Assembly (NCBI GenBank): GCA_964459065.1
Contig: CAYWMN010000020.1
Coordinates: forward strand, 1 to 24,947
Reading direction: 5' to 3'
Length of the DNA stretch: 24,947 nt
DNA from: JAMCXS01 sp964459065
GTDB taxonomy: Bacteria > Acidobacteriota > Terriglobia > UBA7540
Shown: piece by piece, positions 9,645-17,938 of the stretch
Position numbering within the stretch: the stretch's first letter is position 1
How the letters are laid out: each line of letters starts with the position of its first letter
The notes under the pieces: model-generated
Seen by the model: only the letters and a program-made list of their open reading frames with translations
The model's database searches: none
Told to the model about the DNA's origin: nothing
Position numbers and translations under genes: made by a program

Positions 9645-10394
9645 ATGGATGACACGAACTCTTCATCCCCGGTCGGCGGGCCAACACCTTTGCCTTTTGG
9701 GCAGCGCTACCTGGGAGTTTTTGTCCGCCCCGGCGAGGTGTTTGCGGATATCGCCCGCAATCCGGATTTCATGAAACCCTTGTTGGTGCTGGTGGCGGTT
9801 TCCCTGACGGTTACCCAAACCATGCTGGCCAAGGTCGGCATGCACCGCATCCTTTATGATGCCTTGATGCACAGCGGGCGCGCCTCCAACTTGAGCCCCG
9901 AGCAAATCAGCAACATCGTCGGGAAGAGCGTGGCTCTCGCCACGATCATCGCGCAGCTCGGGAGCCTTTTCGGGGTTCCAGTCTTTTTGCTTGCGGTAGC
10001 CGGGGTCGGGCTGATCTTGCTGAACGGCGTCTTCGGCATTCACGCGAGCTTTACGAAAGTATTTTCGGTGGCCTGCTATGCCGATCTGCCGAGTGTGCTG
10101 GGCGGCCTGTTGGCGATCGCCGTGATGCTTTTCGGAAACCCGGACCACTTCAATCCGCACAGCCCCGGTCCAAGCAACCCGGGATTTTTCCTGAACCCTG
10201 CGACGGCTTCGCGGCCTGTGATGGCGCTGGCCAGTTCACTCGACATTTTTGTTTTGTGGTTCCTGGTTCTGCTGGCCATGGGGCTGTCGCGGGTTGCCGA
10301 AGGCAAGGTCAAGAGCCGGACGATCTTTGCCCTTTTCCTGGGCCTTTGGGTGCTTCTGGTTGCGGTGAAGGTGGCGTTTGCCTTGATCGCTTAA
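9645..10394 (+). CDS. Yip1-family integral membrane protein
   Basis: A 249-residue membrane protein matching the general pattern of bacterial Yip1-domain proteins: a short soluble N-terminus with a Pro-containing segment leading to RPGEVFADIARNPDFMKPLL, then about five hydrophobic segments (approximately 45-65, 95-125, 135-165, 195-215 and 228-248). The bacterial family has no well-established function. The start is well supported: AGGAGGGGGAG at 9626-9636 precedes the ATG. It stands alone between rpoD and tgt. The assignment rests on overall pattern rather than catalytic residues. Confidence 0.75.
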   Translation: MDDTNSSSPVGGPTPLPFGQRYLGVFVRPGEVFADIARNPDFMKPLLVLVAVSLTVTQTMLAKVGMHRILYDALMHSGRASNLSPEQISNIVGKSVALATIIAQLGSLFGVPVFLLAVAGVGLILLNGVFGIHASFTKVFSVACYADLPSVLGGLLAIAVMLFGNPDHFNPHSPGPSNPGFFLNPATASRPVMALASSLDIFVLWFLVLLAMGLSRVAEGKVKSRTIFALFLGLWVLLVAVKVAFALIA

Positions 10395-10514
10395 GCCGTG
10401 GCTTGCCGCCTGCCATCCGCATCAGCGCGTCGCCGCTCGGCGGGAGGGCGGCGGCCTTGGGGTTCCGACTTCCTCCGCAGGGTTTCGATCCAAACGCCGC
10501 AACCTGGTTTAAGC

Positions 10515-10520
10515 TATAAC
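10515..10520 (+). promoter_or_regulatory. possible -10 element of tgt
   Basis: TATAAC ends five bases before the tgt ATG at 10526, so transcription would begin at or next to the start codon. No good -35 hexamer is found at 16-18 bases upstream, which lowers confidence. Confidence 0.35.
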
Positions 10521-10525
10521 AACGT

Positions 10526-11674
10526 ATGGGACTGAAGTTTACGATTGTGGCGCAGGACAAGGGTACCGGCGCCCGCGCGGGAATTCTGCACACGCCGCAC
10601 GGCGATATCGAAACGCCGATCTTCATGCCGGTCGGGACCGCGGGGTCCGTGAAGGCCATGATGCAGGCGCAGCTGGAAGAAGCGGGCGCGCAAATCATCC
10701 TGGCCAATACCTACCATCTGTATCTGCGGCCGGGCCACGAAACGGTCCGGGAATTCGGCGGTCTTCACCGCTTTATCGGCTGGCCGCATCCGATCCTGAC
10801 CGATAGCGGCGGCTTCCAGGTGATGAGCCTCAAGGGCCTGGGCCGGGTGACGGAAGAAGGTTTTAGGTTTCGTTCGCATCTGGATGGCTCCTCGCATTTC
10901 TTCTCACCGGAAAAAGCCGTGGAGATTCAACTGGCGCTGGGCTCGGACGTCATCATGCCGCTCGATGAATGTGTCGACTATCCCGCCAGTCACGAAACCC
11001 TGCGGCGTTCGGTCCGGCTGACGGGGCGCTGGGCGCGGCGGTCGAAGGAGTTTTTTGCGGCGCATTCACGTCCGGAAAATTTTGGACCGGCGCCTGGCGA
11101 GGCGGATTCAAGTCCCGGCCTTTTCGGAATTGTTCAGGGCGGTACGGACCGGGCTTTGCGGCAGGAAAGCGCGGAGGAAATGGTCGAGACCGGGTTTGAC
11201 GGTTACGCGCTGGGAGGCTTGTCGGTCGGCGAGCCGAAGGGTGAGATGTACAGCACGGTTGCGGAGACCACGAGGCTGCTGCCTCAAAATCAGCCTCGCT
11301 ATCTGATGGGAGTCGGAACGCCCGAAAACCTTGTGGAGTGCGTTGCGCAGGGAATCGACATGTTTGATTGCGTGATGCCGACGCGGAATGCCCGGAATGG
11401 CTGCGTGTTTACCTCCGAGGGCAAACTGACGATTAAGGGCGCGCGCTTCGCTCACGATCCGGGGCCGCTTGACCCGGCCTGCGCCTGCCCGGTGTGCCGC
11501 CGCCATTCGCGCGGCTATCTTCGGCATTTATTCCGGGCGGGTGAGATTTCTGCCGCCACTTTGGCGACCTATCACAACCTATGGTTTTACCTTGACACGA
11601 TGCGTAAAGTCAGGCAGTCTATCTTATCCGGAGGGTTTGAGAAACTCCTGGCTAGGGTACGTGCGGAATCGTAG
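10526..11674 (+). CDS. tgt: tRNA-guanine(34) transglycosylase (queuine/preQ1 tRNA-ribosyltransferase)
   Basis: Exchanges guanine 34 in the anticodon of GUN tRNAs for preQ1 on the way to queuosine. The protein has 382 residues with every landmark: DSGGFQVMSL (Asp about 93, general acid/base), PLDECVDYP (about 145), GIVQGGTD (about 201), GYALGGLSVGEP (about 226), DMFDCVMPTRNARNG with the nucleophile Asp at about 281, and zinc ligands Cys 319, 321, 324 and His 350. The ATG at 10526 gives the usual N-terminus, with a -10 box immediately upstream and no Shine-Dalgarno sequence. It leads into yajC-secD-secF, an arrangement found in many bacteria; queA is not in the window. Confidence 0.97.
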   Translation: MGLKFTIVAQDKGTGARAGILHTPHGDIETPIFMPVGTAGSVKAMMQAQLEEAGAQIILANTYHLYLRPGHETVREFGGLHRFIGWPHPILTDSGGFQVMSLKGLGRVTEEGFRFRSHLDGSSHFFSPEKAVEIQLALGSDVIMPLDECVDYPASHETLRRSVRLTGRWARRSKEFFAAHSRPENFGPAPGEADSSPGLFGIVQGGTDRALRQESAEEMVETGFDGYALGGLSVGEPKGEMYSTVAETTRLLPQNQPRYLMGVGTPENLVECVAQGIDMFDCVMPTRNARNGCVFTSEGKLTIKGARFAHDPGPLDPACACPVCRRHSRGYLRHLFRAGEISAATLATYHNLWFYLDTMRKVRQSILSGGFEKLLARVRAES

Positions 11675-11794
11675 TCGAACTGCCTTTCAACACAAGCGAA
11701 GCGCAAATAGAAGGAAAAGGCCTGCGATTGTTGTTGATGTCGCCTACCGCTTACGGGGTAACTCATCCCAAATCTCAATTCTGACGGCTAGATT

Positions 11795-12163
11795 TTGCTC
11801 GGCTCTGTCTTAATTAATAGAGTTGTTTTGGCGGCTGACCCCGGTGCAGGCGGGGCGCTGACCCAGTTCCTCTTGCTGTTTGCCCCCCTTTTCCTGATCT
11901 GGTATTTCCTTGTGATTCTTCCCCAGCAGCGCAATCGGCGCAAAACCCAGGACATGCTTTCCAACCTGAAAACCGGAGACCGGGTTGTAACTTCCGGCGG
12001 CATCCTGGGATCGATTACGGGATTTCGGGGCGATATTGTCCAGCTGGAAATTGCCAGCCAGGTGAAGGTTGACATCGCCCGTTCGGCGATCACCGGCATT
12101 CAAGGTGCAGAACAGGAAAACGCGGGAAAGGATAAGGGCAAGGCTGCGAAGGGAAAAAAATAA
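11795..12163 (+). CDS. yajC: preprotein translocase accessory subunit YajC
   Basis: A small single-span membrane protein (122 residues from this start) that associates with SecDF-YidC and the Sec channel. Pattern: a hydrophobic helix (FLLLFAPLFLIWYFLVILP) followed at once by QQRNRRKTQDML, then KTGDRVVTSGGILGSITGF, which is the YajC signature, and a Lys-rich tail. The start is uncertain: TTG 11795 gives a short hydrophobic lead-in, while TTG 11828 would start MAADPGAGG; neither has a strong ribosome site. secD follows 40 bases downstream. Confidence 0.9.
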   Translation: MLGSVLINRVVLAADPGAGGALTQFLLLFAPLFLIWYFLVILPQQRNRRKTQDMLSNLKTGDRVVTSGGILGSITGFRGDIVQLEIASQVKVDIARSAITGIQGAEQENAGKDKGKAAKGKK

Positions 12164-12203
12164 ATCAATGTCTGTACAAGGGGAAATACAGGGAATTTGA
12201 TCC

Positions 12204-13808
12204 ATGGAACATAGGGTTCGAAATCGATTCTTGTTTATTCTGGTTGTGGTGCTCGTTTGCATCCTTGGATTGACGGGTTTTCCGAATAACGTCCAACAAC
12301 TCAAGCACAATCTCGCAAATCGCATTCATTTGGGACTGGATTTGAAAGGTGGCACTCACCTGGTGCTGCAAGTGCACGTGGATGACGCCGTTAAGGTGAC
12401 CACGGACCAGGCGCTTGAGCGGCTTCGGGATGAGATGGCCTCCAGAAGCATTCCCTATACCAGCATCGACCGGAAGGGGATTTCGACAATCCTAATCAAG
12501 GGCGTCCCGGACTCGAAGGCCGGCGCTCTGGATGCCCTGGTCAATCAGCAATTTTCCATCTGGACTCTGGGTCGGGTTCCCGGCCAGTCGACTTCGCGGC
12601 TGCTTTCGATGAAAGTGAGCGAAGTCAACAATATTCGCAACCAGGCTCTTACCCAGTCGCGAACCACGATTATCCGGCGCGTGGACGCTTTAGGGCTTGT
12701 GGGGCCGGAGGTTGCCGACTACGGCCACGGGGATTACGAACTGGTTGTTCAACTTCCGAACGTGCAAGACCCGACGCGCGTCAAGGATATTATCCAGGCC
12801 ACGGCGATGCTGGAGCTGAAGATCGTGCGTGGCGGCCCTTACCAGAGCCGGGCAGCCGCTTTGTCAACTTTCGGCGGGGTCTTGCCGCCTGGAACGCAAC
12901 TGCTTCCGGGAAGCTCCGATTCTTCCAGTCAGTCCGAGGGCAGCCAGGTTTGGTATCTGGTCAGCCAGGTGGCTGCGGTAACCGGCCGGGATCTGCGCGG
13001 GGCACAGCCCGGAGCGGATGAGAATGGGCAACCCGACGTGAACTTTACCTTGACCCACGACGGCGCGGCGCGCTTTGGGGATGTGACCCAAAAGAATATC
13101 GGCAAGCAACTGGCCATCGTTCTGGACGGCCGGGTGGTTTCCGCCCCGGTGATTCAAAGCCAGATCAGAGACTCCGGGCGGATTACGGGTTCGTTTACGA
13201 CGCAACAGGCCGCGGACCTTGCCCTGATGCTTCGCTCGGGCGCGCTTCCGGCTTCTATCTCGTATCTGATGGAAAACACCGTGGGGCCCTCGCTCGGCGC
13301 GGACTCGATTCACCACGGCGTCGTGGCGTGTATTGTGGGCTTCCTGGCCGTGATCATTTTTATGCTGGTGTACTATCGCGGAGCCGGAATCAATGCCGAC
13401 GTGGCTCTGGTCCTGAATCTGGTGATCCTGATCGCTGCGTTGGCCTATTTTGGAGCGGTGCTCACGTTGCCGGGCATCGCCGGCGTGATCCTGACCGTCG
13501 GTATGGGCGTTGACTCGAACGTTCTTATCTTTGAGCGGATTCGCGAGGAGTTGCGCATGGGTAAAGCGGTTGGCGCTGCGGTGGCGGGCGGTTTTGAACA
13601 CGCCTTTATTACGATCATCGACACCCATGTCACTACCGTGGCCGCTGCGGCGATTCTTTTCACGTTCGGTACGGGTCCGATTCGCGGCTTTGCGGTGACC
13701 TTGACGATCGGTCTTGTTGCAAACCTCTTTACTTCGGTCTACGTTTCGAGGACAATCTTCGACTACGTTTTGGCCCGACGGTCAAAAGGAGCAGCTCTCA
13801 GTATTTAG
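12204..13808 (+). CDS. secD: protein translocase subunit SecD
   Basis: Works with SecF to use the proton gradient to pull exported proteins through the Sec channel on the periplasmic side. The 534-residue protein has an N-terminal helix (about 9-26), the D1 motif RIHLGLDLKGGTHLVLQV, a periplasmic P1 region (about 45-350), then VGPSLGADSI and five C-terminal helices containing GMGVDSNVLIFERIREE with the membrane Asp needed for proton flow. The length is somewhat under that of E. coli SecD. ATG 12204 is chosen for the typical basic N-terminus followed by a helix; the ribosome site is weak. It lies between yajC and secF, with 68 bases before secF. Confidence 0.96.
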   Translation: MEHRVRNRFLFILVVVLVCILGLTGFPNNVQQLKHNLANRIHLGLDLKGGTHLVLQVHVDDAVKVTTDQALERLRDEMASRSIPYTSIDRKGISTILIKGVPDSKAGALDALVNQQFSIWTLGRVPGQSTSRLLSMKVSEVNNIRNQALTQSRTTIIRRVDALGLVGPEVADYGHGDYELVVQLPNVQDPTRVKDIIQATAMLELKIVRGGPYQSRAAALSTFGGVLPPGTQLLPGSSDSSSQSEGSQVWYLVSQVAAVTGRDLRGAQPGADENGQPDVNFTLTHDGAARFGDVTQKNIGKQLAIVLDGRVVSAPVIQSQIRDSGRITGSFTTQQAADLALMLRSGALPASISYLMENTVGPSLGADSIHHGVVACIVGFLAVIIFMLVYYRGAGINADVALVLNLVILIAALAYFGAVLTLPGIAGVILTVGMGVDSNVLIFERIREELRMGKAVGAAVAGGFEHAFITIIDTHVTTVAAAAILFTFGTGPIRGFAVTLTIGLVANLFTSVYVSRTIFDYVLARRSKGAALSI

Positions 13809-13876
13809 GAAGATTTTGGGAACATAAAGCGGCTATACGGTGTCTATAATTAAAGTTCAGGAGAATTGAATAAGCG

Positions 13877-15106
13877 ATGGAGTTCTTTCATGATCCAAAG
13901 ATCGATTGGATGGGCAAGAAGTGGTACTTCATCGCGGGCTCGATGATCTTGTTCGTAGCTGGCATGGCTTCGATTGCCATCCACGGCGGCCTTAATTACG
14001 GGATCGAGTTCCGGAGCGGAACGCAGGTCCTGGCCAAGTTCTCCACCCCGCCCAAAGTTGAAGCGATCCGGCGTGAATTGAACCGCGAGAAGCTGGGCGG
14101 CGCTACGATTCAACGGATCGGTACGAAGAGCGCTAACGAGGTCATGATTGAAGTGCCGCTCGCCAATAACGCTGCCGGCGCGACGGCGGTTGACGCCGGC
14201 AAGAAGAGCGTCGTCAAGGCGCTTACCGCGCTTTACGGCGGCGGCGCTGCCGGGAAGGTGAACTTTAACGACGCGAGCGCCCAGACTCTAGCGAACCATT
14301 TGGTCGTCGCGGACCCTCTGGGGTTGGCGGCTAAAGGCATGGAAACGGCTACCGGCACCTATCAGAAACTTGCCCAGACGATTGTCGACTTCCGGGATCA
14401 CCCGCCTCAAAGCGGCCTGATCAGCAGCTTTGGCGAATTGAGTCGCGTCGAGGGCGTTACCCCTGCGGTGATCTCCACGCTCAAGAACGATTTTTACCTG
14501 TCCGGTTTCGCAATCAGCAATACGGAAGTCGTAGGGCCGAAAGTGGGATCGGATTTGCGGCGCCAGGCCGTCTATGTGACGCTGGCTGGCCTGGTGGCCA
14601 TGCTGATTTACGTATCGTTTCGTTTTGAACCAATTTATGGTGTGTCGGCGGTTATTGCCGTTTTTCACGATACGCTGATTACGATCGGCTTTTTCTCGCT
14701 TTTCAGTAAGGAGATCACGCTTTCGGTCATTGCGGCGCTGCTTACACTGGTTGGCTACTCAATGAACGACACGATTGTGACCTTCGATCGTGTGCGTGAA
14801 AACGTGCACACCAACAAGCGGGAAAAATTTAGTGACCTGGTTAATCGGAGCATTAACCAGACCCTGAGCAGGACAATTCTGACCTCGGGCTTGACATTCC
14901 TGGCCGTGATGGCTTTGTATCTGTTCGGGGGCGAGGTGATTCACGGTTTTGCCTTTGCTCTGGTTGTTGGAGTTCTGATCGGAACTTATTCATCGTTTGC
15001 AATTGCGAGCCCCATCCTGGTTTATTGGCAAAGCCGGAGCGGAAAAACGCGGGCTAAAGGCAGCCCAAAAGTCTCTGAGCGGGAAGTTGCCGCAGCAAGA
15101 CGATGA
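13877..15106 (+). CDS. secF: protein translocase subunit SecF with enlarged periplasmic domain
   Basis: SecD partner with six helices. AGGAGA at 13859-13864 precedes the start. Motifs: GLNYGIEFRSGTQ (about 38-50), VVGPKVGSDLRRQA (about 218-231), FRFEPIYGVSAVIAVFHD (about 248-265), GYSMNDTIVTFDRVREN (about 293-309) and a Gly-rich last helix. At 409 residues it is much longer than the usual 300-330. The extra length lies between the P1 beta-strands and the VGP motif (about residues 97-205) and includes LISSFGELSRVEGVTPAVIS, which resembles a helix-hairpin-helix fold. TATAAT at 13845-13850 has no matching -35, so I regard secF as cotranscribed with secD. Confidence 0.95.
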   Translation: MEFFHDPKIDWMGKKWYFIAGSMILFVAGMASIAIHGGLNYGIEFRSGTQVLAKFSTPPKVEAIRRELNREKLGGATIQRIGTKSANEVMIEVPLANNAAGATAVDAGKKSVVKALTALYGGGAAGKVNFNDASAQTLANHLVVADPLGLAAKGMETATGTYQKLAQTIVDFRDHPPQSGLISSFGELSRVEGVTPAVISTLKNDFYLSGFAISNTEVVGPKVGSDLRRQAVYVTLAGLVAMLIYVSFRFEPIYGVSAVIAVFHDTLITIGFFSLFSKEITLSVIAALLTLVGYSMNDTIVTFDRVRENVHTNKREKFSDLVNRSINQTLSRTILTSGLTFLAVMALYLFGGEVIHGFAFALVVGVLIGTYSSFAIASPILVYWQSRSGKTRAKGSPKVSEREVAAARR

Positions 15107-15145
15107 TCAAACTCGCCTGCTGAGCGAAAAAAGGAGAGAAGCTTG

Positions 15146-15184
15146 ATGACGCAGGTAAGGGGAGGGGTTAATCATGCTAGGTGA
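15146..15184 (+). CDS. possible 12-codon leader ORF overlapping tonB
   Basis: ATG 15146 is preceded at nine bases by AAGGAG (15131-15136) and codes MTQVRGGVNHAR before TGA at 15182-15184. It overlaps the first 11 bases of the TonB gene, and the TonB ribosome site (GGGGAGGGG) lies inside it. Its ribosome site is at least as good as that of the real gene, which suggests translational coupling. Confidence 0.4.
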   Translation: MTQVRGGVNHAR

Positions 15185-16205
15185 TACGCTGCTGGATTCT
15201 TCGCCGAACCGCCGGTCCGTGCTGCGAGGTCAGCATTGGCTGTTCACGTTGGCGGTCGGAGTGGCTGGCTTTTTGCTCGGATACTTCGGCCTGCCTCTGG
15301 CGGAGACGCCCACGTTGCATGTCCTGATCACCCAATCGGCGATTCTGGGAGTGCTGTTCTTCTTCTGGGGCCTGATGCTGAGTTACGTTTATGCGGACTC
15401 CCGGCACCTGGGACTCAATACTTGGCTTTGGGTTCCCGTGACGTTCGTGCTGAGCGTGGTAGGTTTTGTCTTGTACCTTGTTTACAGTGCGGCGAAGACG
15501 GATGACTGGAAGCGTGCCACACTGCCCATCGCGTACCTCATCGAGATCATTGTTATCGGGGTTATGGTGATCGTGCCCCTGATTTACACTGAGGCGCTTC
15601 CTAAGGCCCAGCTGATGACATTCCTGGTGGCGCCACCGCCACCACCGCCGCCGCCACCTCCGCCCGCGGCTGCGCCTAAGATTATCGTCCATCCAGTGAG
15701 CATGGCGGACCTGATGAAGGCCCCGACTGTGATTCCCAAGACAATCTCCAAGGTTAAAGACCAGCCGGTTGCAACTTCGGCGGGTGTCATGGGCGGCGTT
15801 GTCGGCGGCGTTCCGGGCGGCCAGGCCGGCGGCGTGCTGGGCGGCATCATCGGAGGCGTTACTGCTGGAGGTCCCCCTCCTCCTCCGCCACCGCCGAAGC
15901 CCAAGGCTCCGCAGCGAATCAGAGTTGGCGGACAGGTCGAAGCCGCGAAGCGAATTTATGCCCCGAGTCCAGTGTATCCTCCTCTTGCAAAGATGGCTCG
16001 GATTCAAGGGGTCGTGAGGCTGGAAGCGGTCATCGCGAAAGACGGAACCATTAAAGACCTGAAGGTTCTCAATGGTCACCCTCTTCTGGTTAAAGCTGCG
16101 CTGGCGGCAGTGCAGCAATGGCGATATCAACCCACGTTGTTGAACGGCCAGGCAGTTGAAGTGCAAACGGAAATCGATGTGCACTTCATATTGTCAGGAT
16201 ACTAA
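15174..16205 (+). CDS. tonB: TonB-family energy transducer with polytopic N-terminal domain
   Basis: Couples ExbB-ExbD proton flow to outer-membrane receptors (family knowledge). The 343-residue protein starts after GGGGAGGGG. In order: four hydrophobic segments (about 22-42, 49-73, 82-106, 116-139), the second and third joined by YVYADSRHLGLNTWLW; an 11-Pro run (154-164); a spacer; a Gly-Val repeat region (about 204-233); a second run of eight Pro (234-241); and a TonB C-terminal domain (about 257-340) with PSPVYPPLAKMARIQGVVRL and WRYQP. Ordinary TonB has one membrane span; four is unusual and, taken at face value, would leave the C-terminus in the cytoplasm. It heads the run exbB-exbD-exbD-TPR. 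Confidence 0.88.
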   Translation: MLGDTLLDSSPNRRSVLRGQHWLFTLAVGVAGFLLGYFGLPLAETPTLHVLITQSAILGVLFFFWGLMLSYVYADSRHLGLNTWLWVPVTFVLSVVGFVLYLVYSAAKTDDWKRATLPIAYLIEIIVIGVMVIVPLIYTEALPKAQLMTFLVAPPPPPPPPPPPAAAPKIIVHPVSMADLMKAPTVIPKTISKVKDQPVATSAGVMGGVVGGVPGGQAGGVLGGIIGGVTAGGPPPPPPPPKPKAPQRIRVGGQVEAAKRIYAPSPVYPPLAKMARIQGVVRLEAVIAKDGTIKDLKVLNGHPLLVKAALAAVQQWRYQPTLLNGQAVEVQTEIDVHFILSGY

Positions 16206-16247
16206 ATCTTTAGATCTGAAAATCCTTTGACGAGGAGATAAACAAGC

Positions 16248-16976
16248 ATGGTAGGAGCAAACCTTTTGGCGATGGTTTTACTGTTACAGGAAGCCGCCGC
16301 TCCGGCGTTCGACCCGGTTGGCATGTGGAAGACAATGGGGTGGTCGGCACGCGCTGTTGTGATCGTGTTGTTCTTTATGTCGGCATGGTCCATCGGCGTG
16401 GCAATTGACCGTTGGATCGCGATGCAGGCGGCGAAAAAGCAGTCCAGGATCTTTGCGCCGGCAGTGGCAGGCGCATTGAAAGATGGGAAGGTTGATGAAG
16501 CCATTTCCATCGCGGAACAGAATAAGAGGAGCCACTTGGCGAAGGTTGTAACGGCGGGCCTGCAGGAGTTTCAAGCCCATCAGGCCTCGGCTGAAATTTC
16601 GGGCGAAACGATTGAGGCCTCCAAGCGGGCTTTGGATCGGGCCTCGGCGATTGTCCACGCGGAACTGAAACGCGGTGTTTCGAGCTTGGCGACGATCGGC
16701 TCCACGGCGCCGTTTGTGGGACTGTTCGGCACGGTGCTTGGTATCATTCACGCGTTCACTGGCATTTCCACCCAGAAATCAACCGGATTGGGCGCAGTTG
16801 CCGGAGGTATTTCGGAAGCGTTGGTAACTACGGCTGTCGGCCTTTTTGTGGCTATTCCGGCTGTGTGGCTGTACAACTACTTCACCACTAAGATTGAAGG
16901 TTTTGATGTCGAAATGGACAACTCCTCCTCCGAACTGATTGATTACTTCATCAAGCGAGCCGGGGGGCAGAAATAA
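16248..16976 (+). CDS. exbB: ExbB/TolQ/MotA-family proton channel subunit
   Basis: Inner-membrane stator subunit of a proton-motive-force-driven motor. The 242-residue protein has three predicted helices: WSARAVVIVLFFMSAWSIGVAI (about 32-53) and two long C-terminal ones in the ExbB signature segment STAPFVGLFGTVLGIIHAF (about 152-170) and ALVTTAVGLFVAIPAVWLYNY, separated from the first by a cytoplasmic helical domain. The start follows GAGGAGA with normal spacing. The stop codon overlaps the exbD start by one base (TAATG), so translation is coupled. TolQ cannot be excluded from sequence alone, but the adjacent TonB favours the ExbB role. Confidence 0.93.
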   Translation: MVGANLLAMVLLLQEAAAPAFDPVGMWKTMGWSARAVVIVLFFMSAWSIGVAIDRWIAMQAAKKQSRIFAPAVAGALKDGKVDEAISIAEQNKRSHLAKVVTAGLQEFQAHQASAEISGETIEASKRALDRASAIVHAELKRGVSSLATIGSTAPFVGLFGTVLGIIHAFTGISTQKSTGLGAVAGGISEALVTTAVGLFVAIPAVWLYNYFTTKIEGFDVEMDNSSSELIDYFIKRAGGQK

Positions 16977-17416
16977 TGGCCATGAAGCGGAAATCCATGG
17001 ACGCGGTGGCGGATATCAACGTAACGCCGATGGTTGACGTGATGCTGGTGCTGCTGATCATCTTCATGGTGATCACTCCCATGCTTCAAAAAGGCCAATC
17101 CGTCACTATGGCAAAGACGCATAATCCGCGTAAGATGCCAGACGCGGAAAAGACGGACGCCGTTGAACTGGCGATTACGCGGGACGGGAAATATTACCTG
17201 AACGCGCAGCCGGTCAAGCTGGCCGACATCACTACCGATGTCGATACGCTGATCTCCAAGAAACTGGACAAGACGGTGTTCATCAAGAGCGATGCCCGGG
17301 CAAAATACGGTACCGTGGTCTCTGCTGTTGACGCCATCCGGGGTGCGGGAGTCCAGCAGTTGGGGCTGATAACTGAAGAAGTAAGGCCGAACGTCCCAAT
17401 TCCGATGATGAAATAG
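16976..17416 (+). CDS. exbD: ExbD/TolR-family biopolymer transport protein, first copy
   Basis: A single-span protein of 146 residues. The cytoplasmic N-terminus leads into DINVTPMVDVMLVLLIIFMVI (about 14-34), whose membrane Asp carries the proton in this family, followed by a periplasmic domain with DKTVFIKSDARAKYGTVVSAVDAIRGAGV. It overlaps exbB by one base and is immediately followed by a second, distinct exbD. In dual-ExbD systems the two proteins may form a heterodimer; that is inference here. Confidence 0.93.
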   Translation: MAMKRKSMDAVADINVTPMVDVMLVLLIIFMVITPMLQKGQSVTMAKTHNPRKMPDAEKTDAVELAITRDGKYYLNAQPVKLADITTDVDTLISKKLDKTVFIKSDARAKYGTVVSAVDAIRGAGVQQLGLITEEVRPNVPIPMMK

Positions 17417-17461
17417 ATGGGCCAGGCCCGGACGGTCGATCGGGCCAAGGAGGGTATAGAT

Positions 17462-17890
17462 ATGGCAATGGCGGTTGGCGGCGAGAAGGGCGGGGCGATG
17501 TTGAACTTGAACGTCACGCCTCTGATTGACGTTTTGTTGGTGCTGCTGATTATCTTTATGATTATCACGCCTCTGACTCCCAAAGGGCTGGACGCGCTGG
17601 TTCCGAAGCCCGACAAAAACGCCAAACCCAATAAAGCCGTGCTGAATCGAACCATCGTTGTGTCGATTGGGGCGGCAGGGAATATCAGCATCAATCAACA
17701 GCCTGTGAGTGTTAATGACCTGGGCCAGCGGCTGGAGGATATTTTTAAGAATCGCAACGAGCATATCATGTTCATTAAGGGCGATCCGTCCATACCCTTC
17801 CAGGACGTGGCACGGCTTATCGACATCTCAAAGGGAGCTGGCGCCGACAAGATCGGTCTCATCACTCGGCAGATCGAACAACAGCAATAG
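17462..17890 (+). CDS. exbD: ExbD/TolR-family biopolymer transport protein, second copy
   Basis: Paralogue of the preceding gene, 142 residues. ATG 17462 is chosen because AAGGAGGG (17447-17454) precedes it by seven bases; ATG 17417 would add 15 residues without a ribosome site. NLNVTPLIDVLLVLLIIFMII carries the conserved membrane Asp, followed by TPLTPKGLDALVPKP and a periplasmic domain ending NEHIMFIKGDPSIPFQDVARLIDISKGAGADKIGLI. The two copies share the helix strongly and the periplasmic domain only partly, so the duplication is old. Confidence 0.92.
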   Translation: MAMAVGGEKGGAMLNLNVTPLIDVLLVLLIIFMIITPLTPKGLDALVPKPDKNAKPNKAVLNRTIVVSIGAAGNISINQQPVSVNDLGQRLEDIFKNRNEHIMFIKGDPSIPFQDVARLIDISKGAGADKIGLITRQIEQQQ

Positions 17891-17899
17891 CACAGCACG

Positions 17900-17926
17900 T
17901 TGACATACCAGACTTATTGATAGAGT
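17900..17926 (+). promoter_or_regulatory. possible internal promoter before the TPR lipoprotein gene
   Basis: A perfect -35 hexamer TTGACA (17900-17905) with TAGAGT (17921-17926) after a 15-base spacer. The spacer is short, so activity is uncertain; it would allow the last gene extra expression. Confidence 0.3.
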
Positions 17927-17938
17927 GGAGGACCCAAG

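Noticed and set aside
13845..13850. TATAAT before secF as a separate promoter
   Set aside because: No -35 hexamer at 15-19 bases; secF is 68 bases after secD and is probably cotranscribed.
15651..15900. CCGCCA/GGC-rich tracts in tonB as a tandem DNA repeat or recombination site
   Set aside because: They are explained by the Pro-run and Gly-Val linker coding; codons vary between units.
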